In this document: piece after piece, positions 1-7,118 of the stretch
How the letters are laid out: each line of letters opens with the position of its first letter
How positions within the stretch are numbered: position 1 is the first letter of the stretch
NCBI GenBank assembly: GCA_029866325.1
Contig: JARWZO010000005.1
Coordinates: forward strand, 279,049-330,138
Direction of reading: 5' to 3'
From: Fluviicola sp.
GTDB taxonomy: Bacteria > Bacteroidota > Bacteroidia > Flavobacteriales_D > Crocinitomicaceae
Length of the DNA stretch: 51,090 nucleotides
Translations under genes and position numbers: made by a program
Notes under the pieces: model-generated
The model's input: only the letters and a program-made list of their open reading frames with translations
What the model was told of the DNA's origin: nothing
Databases searched by the model: none

Positions 1-321
1 TATGTGATTGAAGACTCCTTAATTGGTCGACAGACAGTTCAGCCTGAGGATGATCCTGACGGTGGGGCAGGGCCCAATGGAACCGATCCAGATGGAAAGC
101 ACAATACTTATATTCATCGAGACATCATGCGTGGTTGTATTGACGGAAGGGCTTTTGGACGAACGCTTGGAACTGCAGATTTGAATGCGAACGGCAAGTA
201 TTATGTCAATTATAGCTATAGAATTCCGGATGAACTGGAGGTAGAAAACATGCACTTGGTGATTTATGTGTATGATAAAATAACAAAGGAGATATATCAA
301 ACGATCAAACACGAAATTTAA
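1..321 (+). CDS. Omp28-related outer membrane protein, 3' part only
   Basis: The reading frame is open from the first base (frame 1, starting TAT GTG ATT), so the gene begins upstream of the window and only about 106 C-terminal residues are present. The segment has the layout of the end of Omp28-like proteins: an opening V-I-E-D strand, a region with H-R-D-I-M-R, then a final pair of strands reading MHLVIYVYDKITKEI. Omp28 family members are secreted or outer-membrane-associated proteins of Bacteroidota, often carrying a thioredoxin-like part followed by a beta-sandwich. Their function is poorly known. The short stretch visible has no T9SS sorting domain. The call rests on recognition of the C-terminal pattern only. 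Confidence 0.65.
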   Translation, partial: YVIEDSLIGRQTVQPEDDPDGGAGPNGTDPDGKHNTYIHRDIMRGCIDGRAFGRTLGTADLNANGKYYVNYSYRIPDELEVENMHLVIYVYDKITKEIYQTIKHEI

Positions 322-428
322 CCAGGCTTTTAATCATAAGTACTGTTTTAAACGCTAATCAATTTACTCAATCTACGCAATTTTTAGTCTTTCAATTGAA
401 AGGAATTTAACCAATTAAATAAAAAGTT

Positions 429-1895
429 ATGAAAAGACTGATTTTGACGGGGATGGTTGCGTTAACACTTAGTTACCAATCCTCGGCTCAATTTTCACAA
501 ACAGTTACTTCTTCTATTGGAAGTAACTTGGCTAATCAAAATGCTGGAGGAACTGAAATCACGACTAATGGTGTTAATGGTGATATAATTAGTACTGGGT
601 ATTTTTCTGGAACAGCCGATTTCGATCCGAGCTCAGGCTCAACTGTAAATTTAACTGCAGGCGCGAATGGTTCTGGTTATGTGCAGCGTCTTACAAATAA
701 TGGCGTTTATATATGGGCAGTTTCTATACCGAGTATATCAACTAGAAGTGTAATCGTTGGGGAAAACGGTAATTGCCTTTATATCACAGGTAGTTACACA
801 GGAACTGTTGATTTTAATCCTAATCCTAGTTCTACCGCTAATTTGACGTCTGTAGGCGGAAATGATATTTTTGTTTTAAAATTGTCAATTACTGATGGTT
901 CATTTATTTGGGCTAAAAGTTTTGGGGGTTCAGGCGACGATGTTGGAGTTTGCACCACGATGTTGGCAGGAGTTCCATTTGTAACAGGACACTTTACGGG
1001 GACTTCCGATTTTAATCCAAATAGTGGAACAACTAATCTAACTTCATTTGGAGGGACTGATGTATTTGTAATGAAGCTTTCAGTAAGTGGAAATTTAGCT
1101 TTTGTTAAACAGGTTGGTGGAACTGGCGATGACAACGCAACTCAGATCATTACTCCAGTCGGTGGTAATGGAGTCGTTCTTACCGGAACGTACAATCTGT
1201 CTGCTGACTTAGATCCTTCAAGCGTAGTTCAAAATGTAACTTGTCAATCTATCGGTTCTTTTTGTCTTAATTTGAGTGCACTCGGAAATTATGTTTGGGC
1301 AACAAATATTTCAACGTCTGATTGGGGACAAGCTTATGTTTATGATGTAGTTGAATATGCATCAAATTATTATTTATGTGGTAGCTATATAGGTAACATG
1401 GTCGTCTATACTGCTTCGGGGAAAGCTATTGGTGGTACACCGAATAATTTAGATGCAGGTTTTGTACTTAAACTTGATCAAAATGGTTTTGGTGTTTGGT
1501 TTAAACTACTTGATAATCCAGTAGGAACTCCACAATCTGGTTGTTTGCCATCAAGTATTGGAGCAAATTATAGTGGGGATTTATATATTACTGGACGAAA
1601 CTTAGTCACAACAGATTTTGATCCAGGGGCTGGAGTTTTTACCTTGACAGGAATAGACTATGAAACATTTGTTACGAGATGGACTACGGATGGTGTGTTT
1701 CAATGGGCATATTCTCTTGAAAACACACGTGGGATTCCTAAAATCACCGCAACTTCGCATGGAGGTTACTCACAATTTTACTTAACTGGTGGATTTGTGA
1801 ATACGCAGGATTTTGACTTCACTGGCGGCACAAATACTAGAGTGTCAACTGGTAGTCAGGATGCATTTAGTGCAAAGTGGCAAGAAATTGATTAA
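429..1895 (+). CDS. Secreted SBBP-like beta-propeller repeat protein
   Basis: The 488-aa product starts with a clear signal peptide (residues 1-20, ending S-S-A-Q). The rest is built of repeats of about 50-60 residues with the pattern G-T-x-D-F-x-P, then N-L-T-S-x-G-G-x-D-I-F-V-x-K-L, then F-I-W-A-K-x-x-G-G-x-G-D-D. This is the SBBP-type repeat common in Bacteroidota exported proteins and probably folds as a beta-propeller. Relatives usually end in a T9SS sorting domain; here the protein stops at K-W-Q-E-I-D with no such tail, so it may use another export route or be periplasmic. A hairpin terminator follows within 25 bases, so the end seems genuine. Specific function unknown. Confidence 0.75.
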   Translation: MKRLILTGMVALTLSYQSSAQFSQTVTSSIGSNLANQNAGGTEITTNGVNGDIISTGYFSGTADFDPSSGSTVNLTAGANGSGYVQRLTNNGVYIWAVSIPSISTRSVIVGENGNCLYITGSYTGTVDFNPNPSSTANLTSVGGNDIFVLKLSITDGSFIWAKSFGGSGDDVGVCTTMLAGVPFVTGHFTGTSDFNPNSGTTNLTSFGGTDVFVMKLSVSGNLAFVKQVGGTGDDNATQIITPVGGNGVVLTGTYNLSADLDPSSVVQNVTCQSIGSFCLNLSALGNYVWATNISTSDWGQAYVYDVVEYASNYYLCGSYIGNMVVYTASGKAIGGTPNNLDAGFVLKLDQNGFGVWFKLLDNPVGTPQSGCLPSSIGANYSGDLYITGRNLVTTDFDPGAGVFTLTGIDYETFVTRWTTDGVFQWAYSLENTRGIPKITATSHGGYSQFYLTGGFVNTQDFDFTGGTNTRVSTGSQDAFSAKWQEID

Positions 1896-1918
1896 ATGTG
1901 CTTCATTAAGTTATTCCC

Positions 1919-1947
1919 AAAAGCGATCTTCACAGGTCGCTTTTTTT
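1919..1947 (+). terminator. Rho-independent terminator after the propeller gene
   Basis: Stem AAAGCGA (1920-1926) pairs with TCGCTTT (1937-1943) and runs into seven T's. It lies 24 bases after the stop of the upstream gene, which argues against the in-frame ATG at 1896 being a real start for the downstream small gene. Confidence 0.75.
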
Positions 1948-2063
1948 GGTTCAATTTGCCTTGTATGTTAAAATACGCCCCGTTCATGTTTTTTAACATT
2001 TCAGACAATACCACGAATCGAATTTTGTCGTTATATTGTGAAGTAACTTTAATTTCCGCTCTT

Positions 2064-2258
2064 ATGTTCGAACTAACGAAGAAGATTTTGGTGCGGGTCA
2101 GTTTTGATCCTCAACTGTTTCAGAAGGAATTGGCGAAAGCGATTCGTTGGATGACTGATAGTGAAGAGGTGCAGCGATTGCGCGAATGGTGCATCAAAGA
2201 ATTCGGGGCAGTTTACCCGAGTATTGTGCACACAGCCTTTTCGAGTCAGGTAAAATAG
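2064..2258 (+). CDS. Conserved small Bacteroidota protein (64 aa)
   Basis: The product begins MFELTKKILVRVSFDPQLFQ and is 64 aa. I recognise it as a small protein with the same length and opening seen in many Bacteroidota genomes, always described as hypothetical; it looks helical, with charged and amphipathic segments (KAIRWM, VQRLREWCIKEFG) and no signal peptide or membrane segment, so probably cytoplasmic. The frame is open back to an ATG at 1896, but that start would place a terminator inside the gene, and the family opens with M-F-E, so 2064 is chosen. A strong terminator follows directly at 2283. Function unknown. Confidence 0.7.
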   Translation: MFELTKKILVRVSFDPQLFQKELAKAIRWMTDSEEVQRLREWCIKEFGAVYPSIVHTAFSSQVK

Positions 2259-2282
2259 AACGTATGTAACATGATCTTGACT

Positions 2283-2311
2283 AGCGGTTTCGGAAACGGA
2301 GCCGCTTTTTT
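2283..2311 (+). terminator. Rho-independent terminator with GAAA loop
   Basis: AGCGG (2283-2287) pairs with CCGCT (2302-2306); the intervening bases continue the stem with two G-T wobbles and leave a GAAA tetraloop, followed by six T's. It ends the 64-aa gene. Confidence 0.85.
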
Positions 2312-2344
2312 GTTTTGGGAGATTTGGTGCAGCACTTTTTTCAA

Positions 2345-3006
2345 CACAAAGGCACAAAGTTTTTCGAAGGTTAGACGTGTTAAGATAACAAAGTCGTTCT
2401 ACATAAATCTAATTCCAACGGGAAGAATCATCGAGTAGGTAATTGAGCAAAGAGCTTATTTACAAAGGTTTTTTGCCCGTTTCGAATAAGATTGGAACAA
2501 TTGAAATTGTAGAGAATTCCTTTAGGCGCAGATAGTTGCTGCATATAAGTCAATAATTGAGCTTCATGAATACTATGCATTGCTTCAACAGCTTTAATTT
2601 CCAATACTATGCAACGTTCTACGAATAGATCACATCTCAGATTGGAATTTAACAATACCCCTTTATAGTTTAATTGAACATTCAGTTCTGAGTCGAAATA
2701 GATGTTTCTAAGTGAAAGTTCTTGTTGTAAACATTTTTGATAGATACTCTCCAATAACCCTGGACCGATTGTTCTGTGTACTTCTATTGCCGCAGCATTG
2801 ATTTCATAGGTTAACTCATCTAAATAGCGTTGTGATAATCCATTTTCCATGTTATTGAATATACGGAAAAAATTCACTATTTACCAAAAAATCGAAAGGT
2901 CTTTTGGAAGAATTGTAGGCCACCGAGAACACATTGGTGTTCTAACAAAAATCCCTTTGTGTTCTGTATTACAACTCAAGCATATCCTTCTCTTTGTGCC
3001 TTTGTG
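2345..3006. repeat. Inverted-repeat-bounded cassette around the GxxExxY gene
   Basis: CACAAAGGCACAAAG at 2345-2359 is the exact reverse complement of CTTTGTGCCTTTGTG at 2992-3006. Both flank the minus-strand GxxExxY gene. Within the right flank, CCACCGAGAACAC (2920-2932) and TTTGTGTTCTG (2956-2966) look like further fragments of the dispersed repeat type reading CTTTGTGCCTTTGTG...GTTCTCGGTGG that is common between genes in many bacteria. The cassette is therefore likely an insertion of a dispersed repeat unit carrying its own gene. Boundaries beyond the two 15-bp arms are not clear. Confidence 0.55.
2428..2850 (-). CDS. GxxExxY protein, PD-(D/E)XK nuclease-like
   Basis: The 140-aa product carries the family motif G-L-L-E-S-I-Y (Gly31, Glu34, Tyr37 from this start), preceded by A-A-I-E-V-H-R-T-I-G-P. 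A second block, RCDLFVERCIVLEIKA, has the D...E-x-K spacing of the PD-(D/E)XK nuclease fold to which this family is assigned (PDDEXK_3). Biochemical activity is, as far as I know, unproven; DNA or RNA cleavage is inference from the fold. The frame extends nine residues further to an ATG at 2877, but those residues are not family-like, so the ATG at 2850 is preferred. The gene lies alone on the minus strand between two inverted repeat arms, which suggests it came in with a mobile or dispersed repeat. Confidence 0.85.
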   Translation of the reverse strand: MENGLSQRYLDELTYEINAAAIEVHRTIGPGLLESIYQKCLQQELSLRNIYFDSELNVQLNYKGVLLNSNLRCDLFVERCIVLEIKAVEAMHSIHEAQLLTYMQQLSAPKGILYNFNCSNLIRNGQKTFVNKLFAQLPTR

Positions 3007-3020
3007 GTAAATACTCAATA

Positions 3021-3491
3021 TTATTCAAATTCTATCAGCAAACTGCCTTTATCTACCACCTGATTTACTTCAATCGAAATGCTTTTCACCACCCCAATAC
3101 CTTCTGCTTTGAGCACGTTCTCCATTTTCATGGCTTCTAGTGTCAATAACGGTTCGCCAACGGAAACTTCGGTTCCAACAGAAACGGCAATTCCAACCAC
3201 ACGACCCGGCATAGGAGCTTTCAGTTGTTTTAATTTGCGCACTTTCGGTACGTCCAATCCCATAGAAGCAATCAATTCATCCAGAGGTCCGCTTTTGCGA
3301 ATATCAAATACACGGTGATTCAATTTAACAGTCAGCAAGCCTTCTTCCATTCGGTTAGAAATCACTTCGCCATGGTACGTTTTTCCGTTGTGTTCCAGAG
3401 AGAAAAAAGTAGCATTTTCCCATTGTATACGAACCGCATCACTTGTGGTTGAACTGATTTCTCCGTCGAATTTCCATGTTGACATTTCCAT
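3021..3491 (-). CDS. Biotinyl carrier subunit of an acyl-CoA/pyruvate carboxylase
   Basis: The 156-aa product ends in a biotinyl domain (about residues 88-156) with the biotinylation motif A-M-K-M, Lys122 being the modified lysine, preceded by APMPGRVV and followed by the VKSISIEVNQVVDKGSLLIEFE hairpin. The N-terminal 85 residues match the extension seen in carrier subunits of Bacteroidota carboxylases. Such proteins shuttle CO2 on biotin between a biotin carboxylase and a carboxyltransferase in the cytoplasm. No partner subunit is adjacent, so whether the complex acts on acetyl-, propionyl- or methylmalonyl-CoA cannot be settled. An internal ATG two codons in (3485) is an alternative start. 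Confidence 0.85.
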   Translation of the reverse strand: MEMSTWKFDGEISSTTSDAVRIQWENATFFSLEHNGKTYHGEVISNRMEEGLLTVKLNHRVFDIRKSGPLDELIASMGLDVPKVRKLKQLKAPMPGRVVGIAVSVGTEVSVGEPLLTLEAMKMENVLKAEGIGVVKSISIEVNQVVDKGSLLIEFE

Positions 3492-3638
3492 GAACTTTAT
3501 TTTGGATACAATATTACAAACTATTCAACCATTCAGCCGTTTTTTATCGCAAAAAACAAGCCTTAACTAGGCTAGTATTGGTATCTTGTGCGGTTAAAAC
3601 AGTTTACATATTGATTTTCAGTTTAATCAAACAATTTC

Positions 3639-6269
3639 ATGAAGAAATCTTTCTTATTTGTAGCCTTATTGGCGGTTGGTTGTATGCCTCGTCACACACA
3701 GCATGATTTCGAAAGCGACGGTTCCGAAACGAATCCAAATAACGATACGGAAGTACAAATCAGCGGAGATGGTGATGTTACCGAACGTCCTGTTTACCGT
3801 GCTACAGAAACGGTTTTTACTGATTTGATTACCACCAAACTGGAAGTGTCGTTCGACTGGAACAAAGCGCAGCTGATCGGCAAAGAAACCCTTACGGCCA
3901 AGCCTCATTTTTATGCTTCGGATAAACTGATCCTTGACGCAAAAGGAATGGAAATCAAAAGCGTGGCAATGAACGGCGCTGCTCGACCGTATTTGTATGA
4001 AAACGATATCCTCACGATTACCCTTGATAAAACCTATCAACGTACTGAAAACTACACGGTGGTCATTGATTACATCGCAAAACCCGACGAACGCACCGTG
4101 GAAGGAAGTGCAGCCATTACAAGTGACAAAGGATTGTATTTCATCAATCCGCGAGGAGAAGACCCGAATAAAATGCCACAGATCTGGACACAAGGCGAAA
4201 CCGAAGCCAGTTCTGTTTGGTTTCCCACCATCGATGCGCCGAACGTGAAGACCAAGCAAGAGATGTTTATTACGGTCGAAGACAAATACACCACACTTTC
4301 CAACGGAAAATTTATGGGTTCGAAAAAGAATGCTGATGGCACTCGAACGGATCATTGGAAGCAAGATTTACCGCACGCACCTTACTTGTTTATGATGGGA
4401 GTAGGTGGTTTTAAAGTGGTGAAAGATTCCTACAAACGTGCCGATGGTACCCTCATGGAGGTGAATTATTATGTGGAACCGGAATGGGAACAATATGCCA
4501 AGGATATTTTCGGAGAAACGCCAAAAATGATTGCGTTTTTCTCGAAGTTGATGGACGTTGATTACCAATGGGATAAATACGATCAGATCATTGTACGTGA
4601 CTATGTTTCGGGGGCGATGGAAAATACCGGAGCCGTTGTGTTTGGAGATTATGCTTACAAAACACGCCGTGAATTGCTGGATGGGAATGATAATTCTACG
4701 ATTGCACATGAGTTGTTTCACCACTGGTTTGGTGATTTGGTAACGGCAGAATCTTGGTCGAATCTAACGCTCAATGAATCGTTTGCCAACTACTCACAGT
4801 ATCTCTGGGATGAATACCGTTATGGAGTGGATGAAGCCGATTTGAATGCCAACGGTGAGATGGAAGTGTATTTTCAATCGGGAGCAATGGGTGGTTTTCA
4901 CGATTTATTTTGGGACGATTATGCCGACAAAGAAGACATGTTTGATGCGCATTCCTATAACAAAGGCGGACGTATTCTACACATGTTGCGCAACTACCTG
5001 GGCGATGAAGCGTTCTTTCAAGGAATGCAATTGTACCTTAAAACCAACCAATTCAAAGCTGCCGAATTTCACCAGTTGCGTTTGGCATTTGAAGAAGTGA
5101 GTGGCGAAGATTTACATTGGTTTTTTGATCAATGGTATGAAGCTTCCGGTCACCCACTCTTGAATGTTACCTATAGTGAAGGAAATGGAAAAGTAACGCT
5201 GGACATAACACAATCGCAAGACCTGAAAGCATTCCCTGTTTTCCGTTTACCCATAGACGTGGTCGTTTTTGATGATAAAGGAGCCACAACACATCGCATT
5301 GATATCGATGAGGTGAATGAAAAATTCGAATTGCCGGTTACCGGAACATTGAAGAATGTCTTGTTTGACAATCAGGCAATGGTTCTGGCACAAGTGAAGG
5401 AGAAGAAAGCATCTTCGTGGTACATTCATCAATTTTACAATGGCAAGCGTTGGAGAGCACGCCGTGATGGTTTGAACAACGGAATCAAAGAACGTACTGC
5501 GGAAGCTAACAAAATGGTGTTGGATGCCTTAGACGATCCGTTTTGGGATATTCGTCTTACGGCCATTGAAAAAGTGGCGCTGCTTTCAGGAGGCGATAAA
5601 TCGATTGCGCTTGAAAAAATAAAAAAACTGGCACAAGCAGATCCTTCTTCTGCCGTGCGATCAAGTGCGATCAGTGCATTGAGTGCAGGACTTTCAGAAA
5701 CAGAAGCAACACCGATTATGGAACAAACCGTACAATCAGATTCTTCTTACGTGGTGATTAATAATGCACTGAATCAGTTGGGTAAAATGAATCCGCAATC
5801 GGCCATGAAATTGGCAAAACCACTCGAAAATGAACGCTCATCTTCTATGTTGACAGGCATTGCTTCGCTTTATGCGCGTCACGGTAAAGCAGAACAGTTT
5901 GCCTTTTTTGAGCGTATTCTGAGCTCGAACGTGTTGCAAGGATTTGATCAAGTAGGCGGATTGTATAATTTTTCTGCGTTCTTGATCGATAAAGATTTGT
6001 CGTTGTTTCAAAAGTCGCTCAAGATTTACGAGGATAAAGCCAAAAACGGCGACATGTATTCCAAAATGTACATGGGCAATTACCTCGATCAGCTCACAGC
6101 GCATCTCGAAGAACGCATCATAGGTTTTAAAGAAGAACAAAACAAACAGAAGCAAGCGGGCAATGCGAACGGTGTGGATGTTGCAAAAGCCAAACAAGCC
6201 GAAGCACAAGCGTTAATTGTGGAATTTAAACGAATTGCAGCAAGTGTAGGCGAAGAAGAAGGACACTAA
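3639..6269 (+). CDS. M1 family metallo-aminopeptidase lipoprotein
   Basis: This 876-aa protein has a lipoprotein signal (lipobox A-V-G-C, Cys15), an N-terminal beta domain, the M1 substrate motif G-A-M-E-N (residues 325-329) and the zinc site HELFHH (His357, Glu358, His361) with the third ligand Glu380 in NESFANY, exactly 18 residues after the second histidine. M1 enzymes remove N-terminal amino acids from peptides. After about residue 600 the sequence turns into HEAT-like helical repeats, the usual C-terminal arch of the family. As a lipoprotein it should act on the periplasmic or outer face of the envelope, in peptide nutrition or protein turnover. It stands alone, closed by a terminator 25 bases after its stop. 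Confidence 0.93.
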   Translation: MKKSFLFVALLAVGCMPRHTQHDFESDGSETNPNNDTEVQISGDGDVTERPVYRATETVFTDLITTKLEVSFDWNKAQLIGKETLTAKPHFYASDKLILDAKGMEIKSVAMNGAARPYLYENDILTITLDKTYQRTENYTVVIDYIAKPDERTVEGSAAITSDKGLYFINPRGEDPNKMPQIWTQGETEASSVWFPTIDAPNVKTKQEMFITVEDKYTTLSNGKFMGSKKNADGTRTDHWKQDLPHAPYLFMMGVGGFKVVKDSYKRADGTLMEVNYYVEPEWEQYAKDIFGETPKMIAFFSKLMDVDYQWDKYDQIIVRDYVSGAMENTGAVVFGDYAYKTRRELLDGNDNSTIAHELFHHWFGDLVTAESWSNLTLNESFANYSQYLWDEYRYGVDEADLNANGEMEVYFQSGAMGGFHDLFWDDYADKEDMFDAHSYNKGGRILHMLRNYLGDEAFFQGMQLYLKTNQFKAAEFHQLRLAFEEVSGEDLHWFFDQWYEASGHPLLNVTYSEGNGKVTLDITQSQDLKAFPVFRLPIDVVVFDDKGATTHRIDIDEVNEKFELPVTGTLKNVLFDNQAMVLAQVKEKKASSWYIHQFYNGKRWRARRDGLNNGIKERTAEANKMVLDALDDPFWDIRLTAIEKVALLSGGDKSIALEKIKKLAQADPSSAVRSSAISALSAGLSETEATPIMEQTVQSDSSYVVINNALNQLGKMNPQSAMKLAKPLENERSSSMLTGIASLYARHGKAEQFAFFERILSSNVLQGFDQVGGLYNFSAFLIDKDLSLFQKSLKIYEDKAKNGDMYSKMYMGNYLDQLTAHLEERIIGFKEEQNKQKQAGNANGVDVAKAKQAEAQALIVEFKRIAASVGEEEGH

Positions 6270-6294
6270 AGCAACACTTAAATAGAATAATATG

Positions 6295-6319
6295 AGGCAT
6301 CGAAAGGTGCCTTTTTTTG
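6295..6319 (+). terminator. Rho-independent terminator after the M1 peptidase
   Basis: AGGCA (6295-6299) pairs with TGCCT (6308-6312); inner T-G and C-G pairs leave a GAAA loop, followed by seven T's. Confidence 0.85.
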
Positions 6320-6629
6320 TTTTTACCTGTTTCAATAGAATGAATTTCGTGACAACAAGCCACTTTTATCTGACCGTATAATCCACGAAAATAAAATTAC
6401 AAATCATTAATATACAACTAGTTGATGTTTTGAATGTAAGTATTTGTAAGTGCAAAAGGCGCTATCCTGATTTACCGTAAGTATTTGTAAGGGCTCATTC
6501 TTAGGTGGATAAATAACGCACCAATACTTTTGAGGACTCCTCATTTGGGAGCATTCATTCGGAAGCTACAACCTGAAATGAAAAACAATCTCACCGAATG
6601 CATGATAAACCTTAAAACTAGTAGAACTT
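6320..6629. other. Intergenic region with a 15-bp direct repeat
   Basis: About 310 bases without a convincing gene. It holds two exact copies of GTAAGTATTTGTAAG at 6436-6450 and 6477-6491, 41 bases apart start to start, upstream of the T9SS/S74 operon. They may be duplicated regulator sites or promoter-like elements; nothing else stands out. An open frame from 6530 crosses into the next gene in another frame and is not protein-like. Confidence 0.5.
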
Positions 6630-7112
6630 ATGAAAAAACTATACAAAACAGTCTGCCTGCTCTTCTTTCTGAACGCTCTCGGAACACACGCTCAGGAAGG
6701 TTCCGTTTCGTCGGGATTGCATGCGTCGGATGCCGGTGGATCAATCAGTTATTCCATCGGTCAGGTAGCGTATACGGAAGCTACGGGCGCAAATGGAAGC
6801 ATCAATCAGGGAATTCAGCAACCCTATCTAATCAATGTAATCGGAGTTCCGGAACTTCCGGGAGTTTCTCTAACCATGATTGTTTATCCGAATCCTGCAA
6901 CCGCAATTGTAACGTTGAAAGTTGAAGGATTTCTTCCCGAAAAGCTGAGCTATAGCCTTTCTGACGGTAGCGGAAAAATACTCCGAAGCCAGGCGGTAAA
7001 AGCATCCGAAACAATCATTGATGTCGAGCAGCTGCCTGTCGCAACCTACTACCTGCAAGTGTTTGATCAATCCAAACCAACGAACTTATTCAAAATCATT
7101 AAAAACAACTAA
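6630..7112 (+). CDS. Small T9SS-sorted exported protein
   Basis: The 160-aa product has a signal peptide (residues 1-21, cleavage near T-H-A/Q), a short glycine- and serine-rich body including GSINQGIQQPYLI, and a T9SS type A sorting domain from about residue 81 to the end, beginning Y-P-N-P-A (86-90) and ending in strands YYLQVFDQ and FKIIKNN. This tail directs the protein through the type IX secretion system to the cell surface, where it is normally removed. The body is only about 60 residues, so it is little more than a sorting tail with a short linker. It ends six bases before the S74 protein gene and is almost certainly co-transcribed with it; small proteins of this sort are often found before fibre-like proteins in Bacteroidota. 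Confidence 0.85.
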   Translation: MKKLYKTVCLLFFLNALGTHAQEGSVSSGLHASDAGGSISYSIGQVAYTEATGANGSINQGIQQPYLINVIGVPELPGVSLTMIVYPNPATAIVTLKVEGFLPEKLSYSLSDGSGKILRSQAVKASETIIDVEQLPVATYYLQVFDQSKPTNLFKIIKNN

Positions 7113-7118
7113 ACCCGA

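Noticed and set aside
1896-2063. In-frame N-terminal extension of the 64-aa protein
   Set aside because: It contains the terminator of the previous gene and an atypical hydrophobic sequence; the family opens at the ATG at 2064.
3666-4364. Antisense open frame of 232 codons inside the M1 peptidase
   Set aside because: Composition is that of an antisense shadow; the sense strand has complete catalytic motifs.
6530-6925. Plus-strand open frame of 131 codons
   Set aside because: It overlaps the T9SS mini-protein gene in another frame and is rich in R, S, N and C as expected for an out-of-frame reading.
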